64,000 nt of DNA from Hoyosella subflava DQS3-9A1 (GTDB lineage: Bacteria; Actinomycetota; Actinomycetes; Mycobacteriales; Mycobacteriaceae), in the NCBI RefSeq assembly GCF_000214175.1, contig NC_015564.1:2914001-2978000 (forward strand). Reading direction: 5' to 3'. The translations under genes were made by a program, and so were the position numbers. The notes beneath the pieces were generated by a model. The model was given only the letters and a program-made list of their open reading frames with translations, was not told where the DNA came from and did no database searches. Shown here piece by piece: positions 1 to 8,769 of the stretch (its first letter is position 1; each line of letters opens with the position of its first letter).

Positions 1-185
1 AGCCGGGGCGAGCTGAGTTGGATGCAGACACCGCCACTCCCCTTCGCTCCAATATTTGTCGCGCGTAAGGACTGTGAGATACCGGCTCCTACATCGCCTT
101 TGGCCTCAATCTACGACGATTGGCGACCTAGCAGAATCCGCATCTTTCGTGCCCCCAAAGCTGGGGGCGCAGACCACCGAACCCG
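1..185. other. Left-edge non-coding stretch with a hairpin
   Basis: No convincing gene is seen before the first stop codon at 186. A 7-bp perfect hairpin (GCCCCCA at 151-157, TGGGGGC at 162-168, 4-nt loop) lies just downstream of the minus-strand gene that ends at 186. It could act as that gene's terminator, though no T-run follows on the minus strand. Confidence 0.5.
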
Positions 186-2495
186 CTACTTGCCTGCTCC
201 TTCAGCGTGTGGGCGCGAGGTCAGCGCCTCGTCGATTTCGGGGTCACCGAGACTTCGTAGCCAAGCAATCAGCTCGTGGTAGGCGGATGGGTTCGCCGCC
301 ACTGTGGGACGCAGGTCGGGGCGTGCTCGCGCGATCCTCGTGAGTTCCCGCCTGGACGTGTGCGGGTCGGACGCTGCGGCACGCTCAGCATCCGGCTCGG
401 CCGCATCCGGCTCGGCAGCGGCGAGTGCCGTCGATCTGGAGCTTGGAAACAAAGCCATGCCCGCATACAGGTCACGGATCGGAGGTGCGAACAGAATCAC
501 GACCGCGACCATGACCATGAGACCGATCATCGCGTAATCCATCGTCACGAGGCGTCCAGCGCCGCCTACCGCGTCCGCAGCAACAATCCTGCCCAAAGCC
601 ATCAGGAGTGCTCCCGCCGCACAAACAAATGCGACGTGACGCTGCGGACGCGGATCCGCTCCCACGCCGTACCGAGCCTTTAGGCTGGCCATCCCGGCGA
701 CTGCGAGTAGACCTGTCGCAAATCCGAAGGCCGCCAGAACCGTTGACTGCGGCAGAGTCAGAACACCAGGTCCCAATAGGTATCCAACGTCCAATAGTTC
801 GAGCAGGACGAAGAGGGTTCCCCTTCCGAAGCTCCACACCGCGACGAGCGCGAACATATATCGGCACGCCACCAGCCACACATAACCGCGATGCCCCTCC
901 CCAATGACGCTCGGCGACCTCACCAGAACTGCGACGGCCATAGCTCCCGCAACCGCCCATAGCGGCATCGCGTAATACGAGCTGCTCAGGAAATATTCGA
1001 TCCCCTTCGATCCCGATGACGCGCGCAGAAGCCCCGCGAACAACACGGCGCCGGAAACGCACGCTAAGGCCACACACCACGGCGCCGGATCCCACCGCAT
1101 ACCGATCACCGCCATCATCGCGAGGATGATTCCGGGAAGGGAGACGGCCGCGACGCCGACGATCGCGTACAGCGAGTCCGCAGCAAACGAACTGGCCGCC
1201 GTCATTCCGGCGCTCGAGTTGAGCACGACGGACGTCACCGCGAGCAGCGCTGACAACCCGCACAGCACGAGAGCACACGTCATCACAGTCTGCATTGGAG
1301 CTAAGGGCCCGTTGATGTTTCGCGACGGAACGCCCTGCGGGTGACGCCAATAGATGGCGAGCGTTCCGCCAGCCAGCGCGAACCACACTCCCGGCCCGAC
1401 CCCCTTGCTCCAGACAGAGGCGTCGACCAGCACGAGCAGCGCACGAACAACGTCGACAACGAGAACCGCGGTCGCTGTCAGCAAGTACGCGGCAACCCCC
1501 ATCGTTCTAAACATCGAGTGAGCGCTGCGACGCGGTGAAGCGGCATCCACACCTGCCTGCGCCAGGTATGGCCACGCCACCCCAGTGATCGCCAGCAGGG
1601 TGGTGAGCCAGATGACGGCGGCGAGGTCCGGCGCAACGCTGAGCCGGACCCTCGCCAGTTCTTGGTTCCACGGCAACAACAGCGCGGTTAGCATCAGGAC
1701 GATCGCGGCACCGTCGCACAGCACGTGTGCGCGCGGTGCACGCGCCACCTCGGAACCGACTGTCCCCGCTCGCGCGCGGAGCGTTTCGAGGTCCGGCCAC
1801 GGCGAGGGCTGGTCTGCCGATTCCGACGGCCGATCGAGGGGCAGCCGGGACTGCTCGATATGCCGGTAGGAACCAGTGTCGCGATCGTCAACACGGGAGT
1901 CCGGTGAGGGAGGCAGCCAATGTGCTGACACTTCGGCGATATCCAGGTCACCGGCGCGACGCCCGGCCGACCGCGAGTCGCACCACTTCACGGTCTTCTG
2001 CGAAGCCGCGAGAAACAGGGTGACGATCGGGAAGGCCACCGCGAGTAGGGTAAGCCATCCCACGTACGCGATCGCGATCCCGAACACTTCGTCGAATCCT
2101 GGGGCATCGCTGAACGCCGCGCGGAAGCTCCGCGCGAGTTGAAACGAAGCCAAAAGAGTCACGGCATGGTTGACGAGCACGACAACGCACCCGTAGATGA
2201 TCATCGTCCGGCCAGATCGCTTCTTCTGAAGCAGCGCAGCTGCGCCTACCAGCAGGAGTACAGCGGTGAGCACATTGGACACCTGCCCGACGACAACCGC
2301 CGCTTGCCACCAGTCAAGCCCGCCGAGCCCAAAACCTGAGATTGCCAGAGCTGCTTCCCAACCGATATCCGCAACGAGGTCGAGGAACGCTCCCACGCCG
2401 AGCGCGGCGACCCCCCCGCCGAGTATCGCCAGCACCGCCGCAGCGATCGCCGTCGCTCCACTCGGCTGCGACGCGGGAACGTAACGCGAAGCCAT
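186..2495 (-). CDS. Large polytopic membrane protein with C-terminal LRV-like tail
   Basis: A 769-aa protein with roughly 16 hydrophobic segments: four near the N-terminus, a charged loop around residues 170-250, then a long membrane block to about residue 690. The cytoplasmic tail holds an AEPDAAEPDAE repeat. It ends in a helical module containing RPDLRPTVAANP and SLGDPEIDEAL, resembling the variant leucine-rich repeat (LRV_2) module common in actinobacterial membrane and kinase-associated proteins. The ATG at 2495 has AAAGAGGG 8 bases upstream. It follows the PQQ-propeller gene by 23 bases, so the two are probably one transcript and may act together at the membrane. The function is unknown; the family was judged only from motif style. 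Confidence 0.8.
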   Translation of the reverse strand: MASRYVPASQPSGATAIAAAVLAILGGGVAALGVGAFLDLVADIGWEAALAISGFGLGGLDWWQAAVVVGQVSNVLTAVLLLVGAAALLQKKRSGRTMIIYGCVVVLVNHAVTLLASFQLARSFRAAFSDAPGFDEVFGIAIAYVGWLTLLAVAFPIVTLFLAASQKTVKWCDSRSAGRRAGDLDIAEVSAHWLPPSPDSRVDDRDTGSYRHIEQSRLPLDRPSESADQPSPWPDLETLRARAGTVGSEVARAPRAHVLCDGAAIVLMLTALLLPWNQELARVRLSVAPDLAAVIWLTTLLAITGVAWPYLAQAGVDAASPRRSAHSMFRTMGVAAYLLTATAVLVVDVVRALLVLVDASVWSKGVGPGVWFALAGGTLAIYWRHPQGVPSRNINGPLAPMQTVMTCALVLCGLSALLAVTSVVLNSSAGMTAASSFAADSLYAIVGVAAVSLPGIILAMMAVIGMRWDPAPWCVALACVSGAVLFAGLLRASSGSKGIEYFLSSSYYAMPLWAVAGAMAVAVLVRSPSVIGEGHRGYVWLVACRYMFALVAVWSFGRGTLFVLLELLDVGYLLGPGVLTLPQSTVLAAFGFATGLLAVAGMASLKARYGVGADPRPQRHVAFVCAAGALLMALGRIVAADAVGGAGRLVTMDYAMIGLMVMVAVVILFAPPIRDLYAGMALFPSSRSTALAAAEPDAAEPDAERAAASDPHTSRRELTRIARARPDLRPTVAANPSAYHELIAWLRSLGDPEIDEALTSRPHAEGAGK

Positions 2496-2518
2496 TATTC
2501 AGCCCTCTTTCGGCCTTG

Positions 2519-4906
2519 TCAGCGATAACGCGTGGTGCCAGCCGATCCGCGGTGCGCGCTGATCAGTTTGGCGTAGCAATGTTCCATTTCGATTCCGCGA
2601 TCGTGACACCATCCGATCGCCGGTCCGGAGTCCTCGAATGTGAGCCCCGCGACCGTCACCCACCACCCTTTGAGGTCGAACACAGGCCACTCGTCGGTGT
2701 ACAGAAGCCGCACCTCGGGATACAGGATGCGCAGTTCAAGGTGCTGCCGGAGAATCTCCTGTGCGCTCCAATGCACCATCGTGCCGTCGATGTCCGTCGC
2801 GTCGAGCCCGTACCGCTTCGAGGAAACCTGCGGCACCCATTTCCCTTCCAGACTCTCCGCGACGAATGGCCGGTCCGCGTTGGCCAGCGCGCGCAACGCA
2901 TCGATCGCAGCCTGTTCGCTGTCGATGCCTGGCGGTTCCGCAGCGCGAGCGGCTGACAACTTCAGCGCGTCGCCGGTGGTTTCCGTCGTGACTTCGCCGG
3001 ACACTGGACCGTGACTCGTCCCCTCATCGAGACACTCGACGGACTGCCTGAACGTGGCTCGCGACGAATCAACACCGGTGGAATCACCCACCATGATCGG
3101 CAGCCGCCAGAACGACCGAATTGGGAAGGCGAACTCCCTGACGACGTGCGCGTCCGATGCTGCTCCAGCCCTGCCCGAGGACCCATTGCGCGGCGGCAGA
3201 TACAACGGCGCCCCAGAGAAGTCGAACATTCCAGACGCCACCGCAGCGCCCTCATCGAACACCGAAACGCGCAGCGCATCCGTCGAAACGATGTCGCCGC
3301 TACCGCACGCCGAGACGACCTGCATGGTCACGATCAGCTCGTTGCCGTTGGTGCGGAAGTCGAGCGGAGTCATCTCCGGCGCCTGGTCGCATCGGGTGAC
3401 CACCAGCTGGTCGGGCTGCGAGCTGGAGGCTCGCTCTTCCAGCCCGACTCCAGCGTTCTGGGGCGGACGCGCGGGCCCGCCCGTTGGCGGATAAAACACG
3501 AGTTCGTGCTCGTTCACGATGACGAAACCCATGCCCGCTGGCTTGAGAACTGCCCATCCTTCGACGCTCCGCGTCTGCCACTCCTGCACACCGGTCCGCA
3601 AGTTGTACGCCGAGTAGATGCCCGACGAGGCGCTGGTCGGCTCATAACCGATGACGCGTTCACCATCGGACGCGACCGGCACGAACAATCGCGAAACGCC
3701 AGTCCTCCACAACAACTCCCCGGTGTGGAGTGAGTAGCCAAACATGTGATCGGCGATGCCGACTGAGTCCCGGCTCCCAAGCACAAGATCACCGACAACG
3801 GTGTGGAGGGTGACGCCGCTGTCTACCGACCAGACAAGCTCACCGGTAGCGAAATCGTATGCGTTGTTGCCGAGTACCAACGGGCCACCACCAGCGCGGT
3901 CCGGCACAAGAACGGACGCAGGCCGCTGCCCTGGGCCGAACACGACGTTCGTGTGGCCACCGGTACTCGCGACGGTGTGCATGCGCGGATCGAAGATCCC
4001 CTGATCCCACTGACATTCGGTTCCCACGACGCCTTGGTGGGGGTAGAGGTAAGGATCGTCGAGTACCTGAGGAGTCAGCGCCTCGCCCGTTTCTACCGCC
4101 ACCGATGCGCCGTGGTGACCACCCCACAGCCGGGCAATGCCCCCCGCTACCGTGAAACCACTGCCACCGCCTGGGCGACACTTTCCCATCCGGAACTCTT
4201 GCCGCCAGTCTTCGGTGACATCAGCGACCTCCCCCTTCGCGATCCACATCGTCTCTGTCGTCGAACCAGCGACGAATACGGCGGCGTTGTAGACATCGAC
4301 GTATCGCGCGTCCGGAACACGCTGGGTGCGCACGACTTGCCCGTCAGACAAGCGATAGAATCGGACCTCCGATACGTCCGGCCCCTCCCCGGGCGCCCGC
4401 GCTGGCGCGACGCACGGAACTAGTCCGTCGATCGATGTGGTCGCGCACTCCTGCACCAGAAAGCTGACATCATCGACGCGCCACCGAACAGCGCCAGTTG
4501 CCGCGTCGATCGCCACTAAGGCGTTGGAGCGGAACTCGGGATCCTGCAAAGAAACGAGTAGCGTGCCATCGAGATCGCGCACCTCGGGGCCAGTCATCAT
4601 CCCCAGTCCGCCCAAGCTCACCCCGGGTTCGAGATCGTCCGACCGCACCGTCCAAGCCCGCGTAGGCTCCGTCGGGTAGGTGCCGCGCAGCTGCGCTGCC
4701 GCATACTCGTCCGTCCCGCTTCCGAGACCGTCCCGCACGACGACAATCGCGCCTGCGCTCAGCACAACTGCAACCACGCTGAGCGCCAGCAAAAGCCACG
4801 GCATTCGTGGCCATGGGGCGGTGGGTGGCGGAGGTGCAGGCCAGGACGGTCTCGCCGGATGATCCCGGTCCTGAGGATCCGGCGTCGGTCCATTTCCCGA
4901 CAGCAT
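2519..4906 (-). CDS. Membrane-anchored PQQ-like beta-propeller protein
   Basis: A 795-aa protein from the ATG at 4906; an upstream in-frame extension to 5026 looks non-coding. It has a Pro-rich cytoplasmic N-terminus, one transmembrane helix at about residues 32-58, then an extracytoplasmic region with repeated VAIDAATGAVRW, AYDFATGELVW and GYSLHTGELLW segments. These are typical blades of a PQQ-like propeller. The last 130 residues (SAQEILRQHLELR to CYAKLISAHR) match, from memory, a domain seen at the end of mycobacterial membrane and zinc-ribbon proteins. No catalytic PQQ ligands can be assigned. It is likely an envelope assembly or sensing protein working with its downstream neighbour; the role is inferred. 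Confidence 0.8.
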   Translation of the reverse strand: MLSGNGPTPDPQDRDHPARPSWPAPPPPTAPWPRMPWLLLALSVVAVVLSAGAIVVVRDGLGSGTDEYAAAQLRGTYPTEPTRAWTVRSDDLEPGVSLGGLGMMTGPEVRDLDGTLLVSLQDPEFRSNALVAIDAATGAVRWRVDDVSFLVQECATTSIDGLVPCVAPARAPGEGPDVSEVRFYRLSDGQVVRTQRVPDARYVDVYNAAVFVAGSTTETMWIAKGEVADVTEDWRQEFRMGKCRPGGGSGFTVAGGIARLWGGHHGASVAVETGEALTPQVLDDPYLYPHQGVVGTECQWDQGIFDPRMHTVASTGGHTNVVFGPGQRPASVLVPDRAGGGPLVLGNNAYDFATGELVWSVDSGVTLHTVVGDLVLGSRDSVGIADHMFGYSLHTGELLWRTGVSRLFVPVASDGERVIGYEPTSASSGIYSAYNLRTGVQEWQTRSVEGWAVLKPAGMGFVIVNEHELVFYPPTGGPARPPQNAGVGLEERASSSQPDQLVVTRCDQAPEMTPLDFRTNGNELIVTMQVVSACGSGDIVSTDALRVSVFDEGAAVASGMFDFSGAPLYLPPRNGSSGRAGAASDAHVVREFAFPIRSFWRLPIMVGDSTGVDSSRATFRQSVECLDEGTSHGPVSGEVTTETTGDALKLSAARAAEPPGIDSEQAAIDALRALANADRPFVAESLEGKWVPQVSSKRYGLDATDIDGTMVHWSAQEILRQHLELRILYPEVRLLYTDEWPVFDLKGWWVTVAGLTFEDSGPAIGWCHDRGIEMEHCYAKLISAHRGSAGTTRYR

Positions 4907-4980
4907 GACGGCGAACCTACGGCACCGGGTATGCGCCCACAATCTCTCAAACAGCCGACATTGAGCCCGCAAAATGTGGA

Positions 4981-4994
4981 CCCCAGCGCTGGGG
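4981..4994. repeat. 14-bp perfect palindrome between divergent genes
   Basis: CCCCAGCGCTGGGG is its own reverse complement. It sits midway in the 247-bp gap between the divergent genes starting at 4906 (minus) and 5154 (plus), flanked by two direct TTGTGGA/TGTGGA words. It is a candidate regulator-binding site; no regulator is suggested by context. Confidence 0.4.
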
Positions 4995-5153
4995 GCGTCA
5001 AACTTGTGGATTCCTGTCAGACCCAAGTAGCTCTAGCGTTTCCCGTAGCAGTCACGCGGAAGCACCTCAGGAGCGACGTTGCAGGGCGCTCAACAGCTTT
5101 CAGTCCCGAACCGCGCGACCGCATCTCCGGAACTTCTTATCAAAGGAACACCC

Positions 5154-5435
5154 ATGAAAACGCTCATTCGTACCAGCGCCGTATCTGCAATACTCGCGTC
5201 ATCGATACTGCTGACAGGTCCGCTGGCGAACGCTCAAGATCTCTCGTCAACGCTGTCAATCGGCAGCATCGAGTTGATGTCGAACCTCCCGTATTACGGG
5301 TATTCCCCGTACTACTGGGGCTACGGATATGGGTACGTGCCGCAGGTGTTCGACCTTGGAGGTTTGGCGATCGGAGAGGGCGCAGGTATTGCGAGGGACG
5401 CGATCACCACAATTCCCCAGCTCCTTCCCTGGTAG
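5154..5435 (+). CDS. Small secreted Tyr/Gly-rich protein
   Basis: A 93-aa protein. The ATG at 5154 is chosen over the upstream start at 5079 because AAAGGA precedes it by 6-7 bases and the product then begins with a textbook Sec signal peptide: MKTL, a hydrophobic core, and an ANA-QD cleavage site near residue 27. The mature part of about 66 residues opens with SSTLSIGSIELMSNL, has an aromatic YYGYSPYYWGYGYGY stretch, then a Gly/Ala/Ile-rich tail ending PQLLPW. No cysteines, lipobox or known domain is visible. Function unknown; a small exported envelope protein is the only claim supported. Confidence 0.75.
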   Translation: MKTLIRTSAVSAILASSILLTGPLANAQDLSSTLSIGSIELMSNLPYYGYSPYYWGYGYGYVPQVFDLGGLAIGEGAGIARDAITTIPQLLPW

Positions 5436-5466
5436 ACGGGACTGTGCGGACCCGCTGGGGCTCCCC

Positions 5467-6546
5467 CTAAGCTCCAGCCTCAGCGGGCTCCACCACTCCC
5501 TCGCTCGCCCCGACCCGGCCCTGCGGATCAACTTCGATCAGCCGCTCCCCTTCGGTGTCTTGCACTAACACGGTCGCAAGCACTTCTCGTCCAGGTGGGT
5601 GAACTCGGGCGGTAATGCTCCCCGAACGCGCCCGCTCGAGCGCGGCGCACAGCTGAGCGCGGACCGTCTGTATGTAGTGTTCCGGTTGCGCTTCTGCGCC
5701 CCCGTCGTCAAGAAGTGTCACCGTGACACCGCGTTGGCGCGCCGCTCGGGCAAGTTCGATAACTCGCTCATCCACAAGGGCGCTGCCCCGGATCCGGTCG
5801 CGAAGCTGAGCATCGAGGAGCAGGCACTCAGCTTGTTCCTCGAGCGTCAACTCGGCTCCGGAGGCAATGCGTTCCATAATCGGACGCACCAAGCGGTCAA
5901 CTTCTGCAAGGCCACGGTCTCGTTCATCGCTGGCCGCGAGCGCCGCCGCTTGCTGCGCGGCACGCTGGTTGGCCTCGTCACAAAGGACGACGATCGCGCG
6001 CGCGACGGGACGGACCTTGTAGGCAAAGAATGTGGCCATCAAAAGTGGAACAAGGTTCATCGCCGTCAATGCGAAGCCCACCACGACGCCCTGTCCCGTC
6101 ATAGATGCCCACGCAATGACGGTCAACGTCTGAATGAGCATGCCAGCCCATGCGCAGCCGACAGCGCCACGGACACACATGAACACCAAGTAGGCAACCA
6201 GGAAGGGGTGGAACCATAACTGGCCCGCATGGGCAACGGGGACTGGCAGCTGACTGAGAACGAGTACTGACGCTATCGGCGCAGTGAATGCCAATGCGAT
6301 CGCAGATTGGAGGGGAAGTGGGTCTCCGGGCAGTAGCATGACTCCAGCGACCGCACCGCTGAGGAGAACCCACGCCACGACGATGATCCATACGTGCCGG
6401 ATCCCGTCGGTGCTGTTCAGCGCCTGGGCCAACTGAACTGCGCAGAATACAACTGCCAGCATCCGACCGAAAGTAGTGCGCATCCCGGTGGCGTCCCTGA
6501 CATCCCACCTGCGTCCAGCAGCGAGGGTGCTCCGTTGAGCAGTCAT
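5467..6546 (-). CDS. Kinase-like membrane protein without kinase motifs
   Basis: A 359-aa protein with about five or six N-terminal transmembrane helices (residues 20-180), a coiled-coil-like linker (NQRAAQQAAALAASDERDRG) and a soluble C-terminus. It looks like the membrane half of a NarL-type sensor kinase. The C-terminal part lacks a recognisable phosphoacceptor His and the N, G1 and G2 ATP-binding boxes. The chosen ATG at 6546 overlaps the TGA of the preceding kinase gene in ATGA, which indicates translational coupling; an ATG 12 bases upstream is possible. It is probably an accessory or pseudokinase partner of the kinase encoded at 6543-7718. The function is inferred from position. Confidence 0.75.
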   Translation of the reverse strand: MTAQRSTLAAGRRWDVRDATGMRTTFGRMLAVVFCAVQLAQALNSTDGIRHVWIIVVAWVLLSGAVAGVMLLPGDPLPLQSAIALAFTAPIASVLVLSQLPVPVAHAGQLWFHPFLVAYLVFMCVRGAVGCAWAGMLIQTLTVIAWASMTGQGVVVGFALTAMNLVPLLMATFFAYKVRPVARAIVVLCDEANQRAAQQAAALAASDERDRGLAEVDRLVRPIMERIASGAELTLEEQAECLLLDAQLRDRIRGSALVDERVIELARAARQRGVTVTLLDDGGAEAQPEHYIQTVRAQLCAALERARSGSITARVHPPGREVLATVLVQDTEGERLIEVDPQGRVGASEGVVEPAEAGA

Positions 6547-7718
6547 GCGATGTTCCACCTCATCGACACCAGTGTTCCGCGCCCTCGTGCCGACTCAACG
6601 TACGAGCTGCCGCCCTCCAGTTGGGCGAAGCGATCCCTGATGCTTCCCCGCAAGCCCAGTCTGTGCGCAGGCACCGATTTCGTCTCAAAGCCAGCCCCAT
6701 CATCGACGACGTCGACTCTGATTCCGGGCCCGACCAGCGCGCGAACCTCACAGTTCGCTCCCAGTCCAGCGTGACGCTGCACGTTCCGTAGAGATTCCGC
6801 GACGCCCGCCGAGAACGCCTGGGTGACATGCGCCGGAATCTGAACCATGTGGCCCTGCGGCTCAGTTGTCACGACTAGCCGCGCGCTATCCTCGATTTCC
6901 GACACCGTGGCGCGCAAGCTGGTGAGGAATTGGTGTGGACTCATCGCCTCTATATGCCCGTCGTCCTCCCGAGCTCGTTTGAGTTCCCCGAGCGATGACG
7001 ACGCTTGGCGCGCGAGCTCAGCGCAGTTCTGTGTCCTTGCCGCAGCGATCAGCGTCGCCATGACGCCGTCATGTATTAACGCGTTGACGCGCCTCCGCTC
7101 TGCGGTCCGGGCTTCGGTTACCGAAGTCTGAACCGCCTGAACTCGCGCGGCACGCGCCGTCGCATCGAGCAAGCGCCCAGACCGAACGAGCGCGAACACG
7201 GCTGCAGCAAACAGGAGGGAAAACAGCACTCCGCCGACGAGAACCGAGGCAAGCGGCTCGTCTCCCTCCTGCCAGCGCGCCGTGTAACCGGTGTATGTTC
7301 CTAGCGGGGTCACCAGCGCCACATACACGAGGACCGAACTCAAGCGCCAGATGATTGCCCCCGCCACCGCCGCGAGGCCCGGGAAGTAGCTAATCCACGT
7401 GCCCGTCTCGGTTGGCAGCCGCTCCCCTGTCCACGTCAGCAGCCAGCTCACAGAGGCCAGCACGTTGATCACCGCGTACAGATTGATGGTGCGCTTCAGT
7501 GCTCTGTAGCTGCCCCACCTACTGACAGGAATCAGTGCGATCGAGGTGCCGAACATCAAAACCACAAACAGCGGAGTCCACCACCACGGATTAAGTGAAA
7601 CCTGCGACATCACGAGCGGAACCATCGTTGCGGCGTAGAACACCGCACCCCATCCGATGAACTGCGCAAAGCTCCGCGCTAGTTTCTCAGCTGAGCCCCG
7701 CTCGGCATCTCCTTGCAC
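6543..7718 (-). CDS. NarL-type sensor histidine kinase
   Basis: A 391-aa membrane histidine kinase. Residues 20-190 contain about five transmembrane segments. A linker leads to the dimerisation helix with RRRVNALIHDGVMATL, the phosphoacceptor His being near residue 216. An ATPase domain follows with an N box (ESLRNVQRHAG), a G1 box (VVDDGAGF) and a glycine-rich GLRGSIRDRF segment. It would phosphorylate a response regulator on sensing an unknown signal. The regulator gene ends 3 bases upstream and the pseudokinase gene overlaps its stop, so the three form one operon. The cognate regulator has a degenerate receiver, which leaves open how signalling works. Confidence 0.88.
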   Translation of the reverse strand: MQGDAERGSAEKLARSFAQFIGWGAVFYAATMVPLVMSQVSLNPWWWTPLFVVLMFGTSIALIPVSRWGSYRALKRTINLYAVINVLASVSWLLTWTGERLPTETGTWISYFPGLAAVAGAIIWRLSSVLVYVALVTPLGTYTGYTARWQEGDEPLASVLVGGVLFSLLFAAAVFALVRSGRLLDATARAARVQAVQTSVTEARTAERRRVNALIHDGVMATLIAAARTQNCAELARQASSSLGELKRAREDDGHIEAMSPHQFLTSLRATVSEIEDSARLVVTTEPQGHMVQIPAHVTQAFSAGVAESLRNVQRHAGLGANCEVRALVGPGIRVDVVDDGAGFETKSVPAHRLGLRGSIRDRFAQLEGGSSYVESARGRGTLVSMRWNIA

Positions 7719-7720
7719 GT

Positions 7721-8374
7721 TTAGCCTCCGTCATGGGAGCGCGTGCGGCGTTTTCGCGGCAGCGGCAACCACCCATCTTCGAGAGCACGTTTATAGAGGT
7801 CCATCTTCGTCGGGGCCGGCCTGCCGACTTCGGCGTATTTGCGTCGTATCCGGCCGAGATAGTCGTTGACGGTCTCGACGGAGAGGTTGGTTCTCCGTGC
7901 CACGCTTGCCGCCTTCTCGCCCGACGCGTACAGCGCAAGCACTTCCCGTTGCCGGTCTGTCAATTGAACGTCGTGGAGTTCGGGGTCGCTGTCGATGGCT
8001 GCAGCCCAATCGATGGTCACGACTGGTCGTCCTGCTGCGGCTTCACGAATCGCATCGAGGGCGACCGCGGGCGGTTCGGATTTGAGGACGACTCCGAGCA
8101 CTCCTCCTTTGGCCGCCGACCGGATCAGGTAGCGATCGTCACCGGAAGTCAGCACCAGCACATTCAGTCCGTGCTCATGGAGTGTGACGACATTAGCGCG
8201 CGAGCCCTGGGTTTGGCCCACCTGCGTCACGGCAACGGCGCCGCCCGTATGACAGTCTCTAAGAAAGCGCAGGTTGAGAGCAATGTCCGGTTCCCTGCAA
8301 ACGTGGATGGACTTTGGATGGACTTCCCGAATCGCATTGCTGCCTGCAGGTTTTTTGTTCGACGATGTCTTCAT
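7721..8374 (-). CDS. LuxR-family regulator with degenerate receiver
   Basis: A 217-aa protein. The C-terminal half is a clear LuxR/NarL HTH (LTDRQREVLALYASGEKAASVARRTNLS, then VETVNDYLGRIRRKYAEVG). The N-terminal half keeps late receiver features (VLVLTSGDD and the VLKSE lysine). Where the conserved phosphoacceptor Asp strand should be, it reads AVAVTQVGQTQGSRANVV, with no Asp in place. It is the first gene of the kinase operon. It may be a phosphorylation-independent regulator or be controlled by protein contact. No strong ribosome binding site precedes the ATG at 8374, so the start is less certain than the frame. Confidence 0.85.
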   Translation of the reverse strand: MKTSSNKKPAGSNAIREVHPKSIHVCREPDIALNLRFLRDCHTGGAVAVTQVGQTQGSRANVVTLHEHGLNVLVLTSGDDRYLIRSAAKGGVLGVVLKSEPPAVALDAIREAAAGRPVVTIDWAAAIDSDPELHDVQLTDRQREVLALYASGEKAASVARRTNLSVETVNDYLGRIRRKYAEVGRPAPTKMDLYKRALEDGWLPLPRKRRTRSHDGG

Positions 8375-8439
8375 TCCGATGTCGTTATTCCGACGACACC
8401 CGGCAGGGCCTTCCGGGTCCCCTCAACTAGGAGTTGCTC
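8375..8439. promoter_or_regulatory. Divergent promoter region of the LuxR pair
   Basis: These 65 bases separate the LuxR-type regulator (minus) from the stand-alone LuxR domain gene (plus), so both promoters must overlap here or extend into the genes. No clear -35/-10 pair was assigned. The arrangement suggests that one or both HTH proteins bind here. Confidence 0.4.
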
Positions 8440-8712
8440 ATGATGATGTCTACCGTGCACCGATACCACCATCCTCCGCCGCTGCCGCGACCGTCGCTGT
8501 CTCGACGCGAAGTGGAGGTTCTGCGGACGTGGTTTGCGTGCGACTCGAAGTCCGAAGTGGGTGTTCGGCTCCACGTCTCCCTCGGGACGATCAACACGCA
8601 CCTCGGGCGTATACGGGCGAAGTACAGTGCGGTCGGTCGCGCTGCACCGACGAAAGCGTCACTCGTTGCCCGGGCTCTCCAAGACGGCATCGTGGATATA
8701 GAAGAACTCTGA
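8440..8712 (+). CDS. Stand-alone LuxR-type HTH protein
   Basis: A 90-aa protein consisting almost wholly of a LuxR HTH (SLSRREVEVLRTWFACDSKSE, then TINTHLGRIRAKYSAVGRAAPTK). The start is the first of three ATG codons, at 8440, with AGGAG 6 bases upstream. It is closely similar to the C-terminal domain of the divergently encoded regulator: TVNDYLGRIRRKYAEVGRPAPTK against TINTHLGRIRAKYSAVGRAAPTK. It therefore looks like a receiver-less paralog. It could compete for or heterodimerise at the same DNA sites. That role is inference. Confidence 0.82.
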   Translation: MMMSTVHRYHHPPPLPRPSLSRREVEVLRTWFACDSKSEVGVRLHVSLGTINTHLGRIRAKYSAVGRAAPTKASLVARALQDGIVDIEEL

Positions 8713-8769
8713 TTGCCATAAATTTCCCTTTACGTGTAAAGGGGATGAAAGTCGTTTAGCGTATTCGTC

